A stretch of 64,000 nt of DNA from Streptomyces flavotricini (GTDB taxonomy: Bacteria; Actinomycetota; Actinomycetes; Streptomycetales; Streptomycetaceae). Location of the stretch: contig NZ_JAINUL010000001.1 in the NCBI RefSeq assembly GCF_020639365.1, forward strand, positions 1,353,344-1,417,343, read 5' to 3'. This document shows positions 61,497 to 64,000 of this stretch, one piece after another (within the stretch, counting starts at the first letter, position 1; every line of letters starts with the position of its first letter). The position numbers and the translations under genes are program-made. The notes below the pieces were generated by a model. It saw only the letters and a list, made by a program, of their open reading frames with translations, was not told the origin of the DNA and ran no database searches.

Positions 61497-63185
61497 ATGA
61501 CCGCTGACCCCCCGCCGGTCCCCGCGTCCGCGCCGAAGGAGCCGGCACCGCGCGAGTGCCGCCGGCGGCTCCGCCTGACGCTGCCCGGCTGCTGGGGCGC
61601 CCTCGTCCTGGCGTGCCTGTCCTTCACCCCGTCGCTGCTTCCCCGCGGAGGCGTGCTCCAGGGACTGGTCTGCGGCATCAGCGCGGCCATCGGGTACGGG
61701 CTGGGCGTGGTCGGCGCCTCCGTGTGGCGCGCTTTCGCCGACCGGGAGGCGCGCCGCGCCTCGCGCAGGTCATGGCTGATCCTGCTCGTCAGCGCGATCG
61801 TGCTCTTCGGCGTCGCGTTCGGGCTCGGACAGTACTGGCAGCACGAGATCCGCCGGCTCATGGACGTCCCCGACCACGACGTCCTCGCCACCGTCGCCTG
61901 CCCCTTCGTCGCCGCTCTCGTCTTCCTGCTGCTGCTCCTGGCCGGGCGGGGGCTCCGGGCCCTGTACCGGTGGGCCGCCCGTCACCTCGCGCGCTGGGTC
62001 GGCGCGCGGGCGGCGCGGGCGGTCGGCTGGATCCTGGTGGCCGCCCTGGCGTGGGCCGCGTTCTCCGGACTGCTGCTGAGCGGCATCGTGAACGCGGCCA
62101 ACGAGGCCTTCTCGCTGCGCGACACGCAGACCCCGGAAGGCGTGCACCAGCCCACGTCGACACTGCGCTCGGGCGGGCCCGGCTCGCTGGTGCCGTGGGA
62201 CTCGCTGGGCTATCAGGGCCGGGCGTTCACCGGCAGCGGTCCGTCGGCCCAGACCATCGGTGCGTTCACCCACCGTCCGGCGCGGGAGCCCATCCGGGCC
62301 TACGCCGGGCTGGAGACCTCCGGCGACACGGAGACCCGGGCGGCCCGGGCCGTCGCGGACCTCGAACGGGCGGGCGGCTTCGCGCGCGAGAACCTCCTCG
62401 TGATGACCACCACGGGCAGCGGGTGGGTCGATCCCGCCGCCGTGGACTCGTTCGAGTACCTCGCCGACGGAGACGCGGCCAGTGTGGCGATCCAGTACTC
62501 GTGCCTGCCGTCGTGGATGTCGTACCTGGTCGACCGGTCCAAGGCGCGCGAGGCCGGCCGCGACCTCTTCGACGCGGTCTACGACAAGTGGTCCAAGCTG
62601 CCCCAGGACCGGCGGCCTCGCCTGTTCGTGGCGGGCGAGAGCCTGGGCTCGTTCGGCGGTGAGACGGCCTTCAGCGGGGAGGCCGACCTGCGCAACCGCA
62701 CCGCCGGCACCGTGTTCGCCGGCCCGCCCAACTTCAACACCCTGTTCCGCGAGTTCAGCGACCACCGCGATACGGGAAGCCCCGAGATCGAGCCCCTCTA
62801 CCGGGCGGGCCGCACCGTCAGGTTCACCGACGACCCGGCCGCCGGGATCCCGCCCGCGGACCGGCCGTGGGACGGCCCCCGGGTGCTCTACCTGATGCAC
62901 CCGTCCGATCCGATCGTCTGGTGGAGTCCCCAGCTGGCCCTCTCCGAGCCCGACTGGATCGGCGAGCGTCCCGGCTCGGACGTGCTCGGCGCGATGGTCT
63001 GGATCCCGTTCGTGACCTTCTGGCAGGTCACCGCCGACCTGCCCTTCTCAACTGGCGTACCGGACGGCCACGGGCACACCTACAAGGCCGCGTACGTCGA
63101 CGCCTGGAACGCCGTCATGCGGCCCCAGGGCTTCACCGCGCAGGACCTGGACCGGCTGAAGGACGTCGTCTCGCCGCCGCCGTGA
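61497..63185 (+). CDS. Membrane-anchored alpha/beta-hydrolase (Abhydrolase_9 type)
   Basis: A 562-residue protein. Residues 1-220 contain five or so hydrophobic helices (CWGALVLACLSFTPSLLPRG, LVCGISAAIGYGLGVVGASV, LVAALAWAAFSGLLLSGIVN). The C-terminal 330 residues form a hydrolase domain with nucleophile elbow LFVAGESLGSFGGETAFSGE. This is the two-part architecture of the actinobacterial 'alpha/beta-hydrolase 9' family, whose substrate is unknown. GGAGGCACCC precedes ATG 61497 directly; ATG 61479 is an alternative. Confidence 0.85.
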   Translation: MTADPPPVPASAPKEPAPRECRRRLRLTLPGCWGALVLACLSFTPSLLPRGGVLQGLVCGISAAIGYGLGVVGASVWRAFADREARRASRRSWLILLVSAIVLFGVAFGLGQYWQHEIRRLMDVPDHDVLATVACPFVAALVFLLLLLAGRGLRALYRWAARHLARWVGARAARAVGWILVAALAWAAFSGLLLSGIVNAANEAFSLRDTQTPEGVHQPTSTLRSGGPGSLVPWDSLGYQGRAFTGSGPSAQTIGAFTHRPAREPIRAYAGLETSGDTETRAARAVADLERAGGFARENLLVMTTTGSGWVDPAAVDSFEYLADGDAASVAIQYSCLPSWMSYLVDRSKAREAGRDLFDAVYDKWSKLPQDRRPRLFVAGESLGSFGGETAFSGEADLRNRTAGTVFAGPPNFNTLFREFSDHRDTGSPEIEPLYRAGRTVRFTDDPAAGIPPADRPWDGPRVLYLMHPSDPIVWWSPQLALSEPDWIGERPGSDVLGAMVWIPFVTFWQVTADLPFSTGVPDGHGHTYKAAYVDAWNAVMRPQGFTAQDLDRLKDVVSPPP

Positions 63186-63199
63186 ACCCGTCGAACCGG

Positions 63200-63934
63200 T
63201 CAGCGCAGCAGGAACCCGACGAGGTAGCCGAGTGCGTTGACCGCCCAGTGCAGGCCCATGGGTGCCAACAGGCTGCCGCTGCGGCGGCGCAGTTCGCAGA
63301 ACAGGACGCCCGCCGCCGCCGTGAACAGCACGGCCCCCAGGACCGCCAGAGCCGCCCCCGGCCCGGACTGGCCGACGACCGAGCCCACGGCCGGCTTCGC
63401 GGTCGCCAGGTGCAGCGAGGGCAGCACGTGCCACAGGCCGAACAGCACGCTCGACACGGCGGTCGCCCACACCGCCCCGCGGTCGCGGCGGACCAGACCG
63501 TAGAGCACCCCGCGGAAGGCGGTCTCCTCCACGAGGACCGTGCCGACGGGGACCAGCACGAAGACGCGCAGCATGACCTCGCCGCCGTCCATCGCGCTGT
63601 ACCGCCGGTCCTCGAACAGCGTCCTGGTGGCCGGCAGCAGGGCCCCGGCCAGGTAGACGGCGGCGACCAGGCCGATCAGGGCCAGCGCCCAGCTGGCACC
63701 GCGGGCCAGTGTGCCCGGCGCCAGCCCCGCGTCCGCGAGGGTGCCGCCGGCCAGGCGGAGCACGCCGAGCAGCACGGCGCTGACCACGACGGCCGTCCCC
63801 ACGCCCCAGAGGCCCGACCAGCGGTGCAGGGCCAGGTTGGCGGCGGCGAGGACGGCCACCGTGACTCCCACGGCGGGCCAGGTGCCGATCGGCCGCAGGC
63901 GGCGCCCTGCGTCGGCGGGGGTGCTGCGGGTCAT
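63200..63934 (-). CDS. CPBP-family intramembrane metalloprotease
   Basis: A 244-residue protein with six or seven hydrophobic segments. CPBP/Abi motifs: EETAFRGVLYGLVR (motif 1, Glu-Glu...Arg), FGLWHVLPSL (motif 2, His) and LHWAVNALGYLVG (motif 3, His...Asn), as in type II CAAX prenyl proteases and MroQ-like enzymes. The substrate is not known. It lies convergent with the hydrolase gene, 14 bp apart. Confidence 0.86.
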   Translation of the reverse strand: MTRSTPADAGRRLRPIGTWPAVGVTVAVLAAANLALHRWSGLWGVGTAVVVSAVLLGVLRLAGGTLADAGLAPGTLARGASWALALIGLVAAVYLAGALLPATRTLFEDRRYSAMDGGEVMLRVFVLVPVGTVLVEETAFRGVLYGLVRRDRGAVWATAVSSVLFGLWHVLPSLHLATAKPAVGSVVGQSGPGAALAVLGAVLFTAAAGVLFCELRRRSGSLLAPMGLHWAVNALGYLVGFLLR

Positions 63935-63943
63935 GGGAACCCA

Positions 63944-64000
63944 CTACTTGAGCACAAGGTTGGCCACGGCCTCGGAATGCCCCTCCGCCGCGGCGGCAAG
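63944..64000 (-). CDS. Unidentified gene, last 18 residues only
   Basis: A minus-strand frame enters from the right edge and ends with AAAAEGHSEAVANLVLK and TAG at 63944-63946. The gene lies beyond base 64000. Too short to identify. Confidence 0.4.
   Translation of the reverse strand, partial: LAAAAEGHSEAVANLVLK

Overview
The window is high-GC DNA that reads as a Streptomyces or close actinomycete chromosome. The evidence is the codon pattern of the genes, many GTG and a few TTG starts, Tat and lipoprotein signals, a Streptomyces subtilisin-inhibitor-type protein, a RamB-type regulator divergent from isocitrate lyase, and a cobalamin riboswitch before metE. No rRNA, tRNA, CRISPR array or prophage was seen. 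Most genes are housekeeping, transport, regulatory or secreted functions. One stretch (about 10.6-14.8 kb) is visibly disturbed, with lower GC, IS5-family remnants and broken genes.

Layout. 1-8 kb: start of a siderophore-type N-monooxygenase (partial), a MarR/MFS efflux pair, a second MFS exporter facing a DUF1992 gene across two perfect palindromes, and a large Cache-PAS-GAF-PP2C-HATPase phosphatase. 8-10.6 kb: Tat-exported beta-carbonic anhydrase, a Gfo/Idh/MocA oxidoreductase and a small lipoprotein. 10.6-14.8 kb: IS5 remnants around an unknown gene, a 2OG-Fe(II) oxygenase, a gene truncated by an IS, and a frameshifted lipoprotein. 14.8-19.1 kb: isochorismatase-like hydrolase with a GlxA-type regulator, then a zinc/manganese ABC importer (ATPase, permease, binding lipoprotein). 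19.3-26.4 kb: acyl-CoA ligase, CoA-transferase, ACAD11-like dehydrogenase, GH88-like protein and MFS exporter, which look like one uncharacterised metabolic cluster. 26.6-28.1 kb: Met/His-rich membrane protein and an ECF sigma factor. 28.1-32.1 kb: FHA protein, Ser/Thr kinase and large membrane protein. 32.2-37.4 kb: three secreted proteins that each end in a seven-repeat PLL-lectin-like propeller.

37.5-44.3 kb: TetR facing a quinone-oxidoreductase-like gene with paired operators, a MarR gene with a 30-bp palindrome, arylamine N-acetyltransferase, VOC, GNAT and AraC genes, and two secreted protease-inhibitor-type proteins. 44.9-53 kb: B12 riboswitch and metE, then RamB-like regulator, isocitrate lyase, malate synthase and 3-hydroxyacyl-CoA dehydrogenase. 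The malate synthase has lost its catalytic core by an apparently clean in-frame deletion. 53-64 kb: a monooxygenase-fold protein, PPK2 kinase, P-type ATPase, SulP transporter, diacylglycerol-kinase-like protein, alpha/beta-hydrolase membrane protein and CPBP protease.

Functional themes are acetate/C2 metabolism (RamB-aceA-aceB-hbd), metal and methionine homeostasis (ABC importer, B12-controlled metE), envelope remodelling (M23 peptidase and lysozyme with shared lectin domains), and small-molecule resistance. The most notable observations are the core-deleted malate synthase, the lectin-propeller operon, the CoA-ligase/GH88-like cluster, and the paired operator sites.
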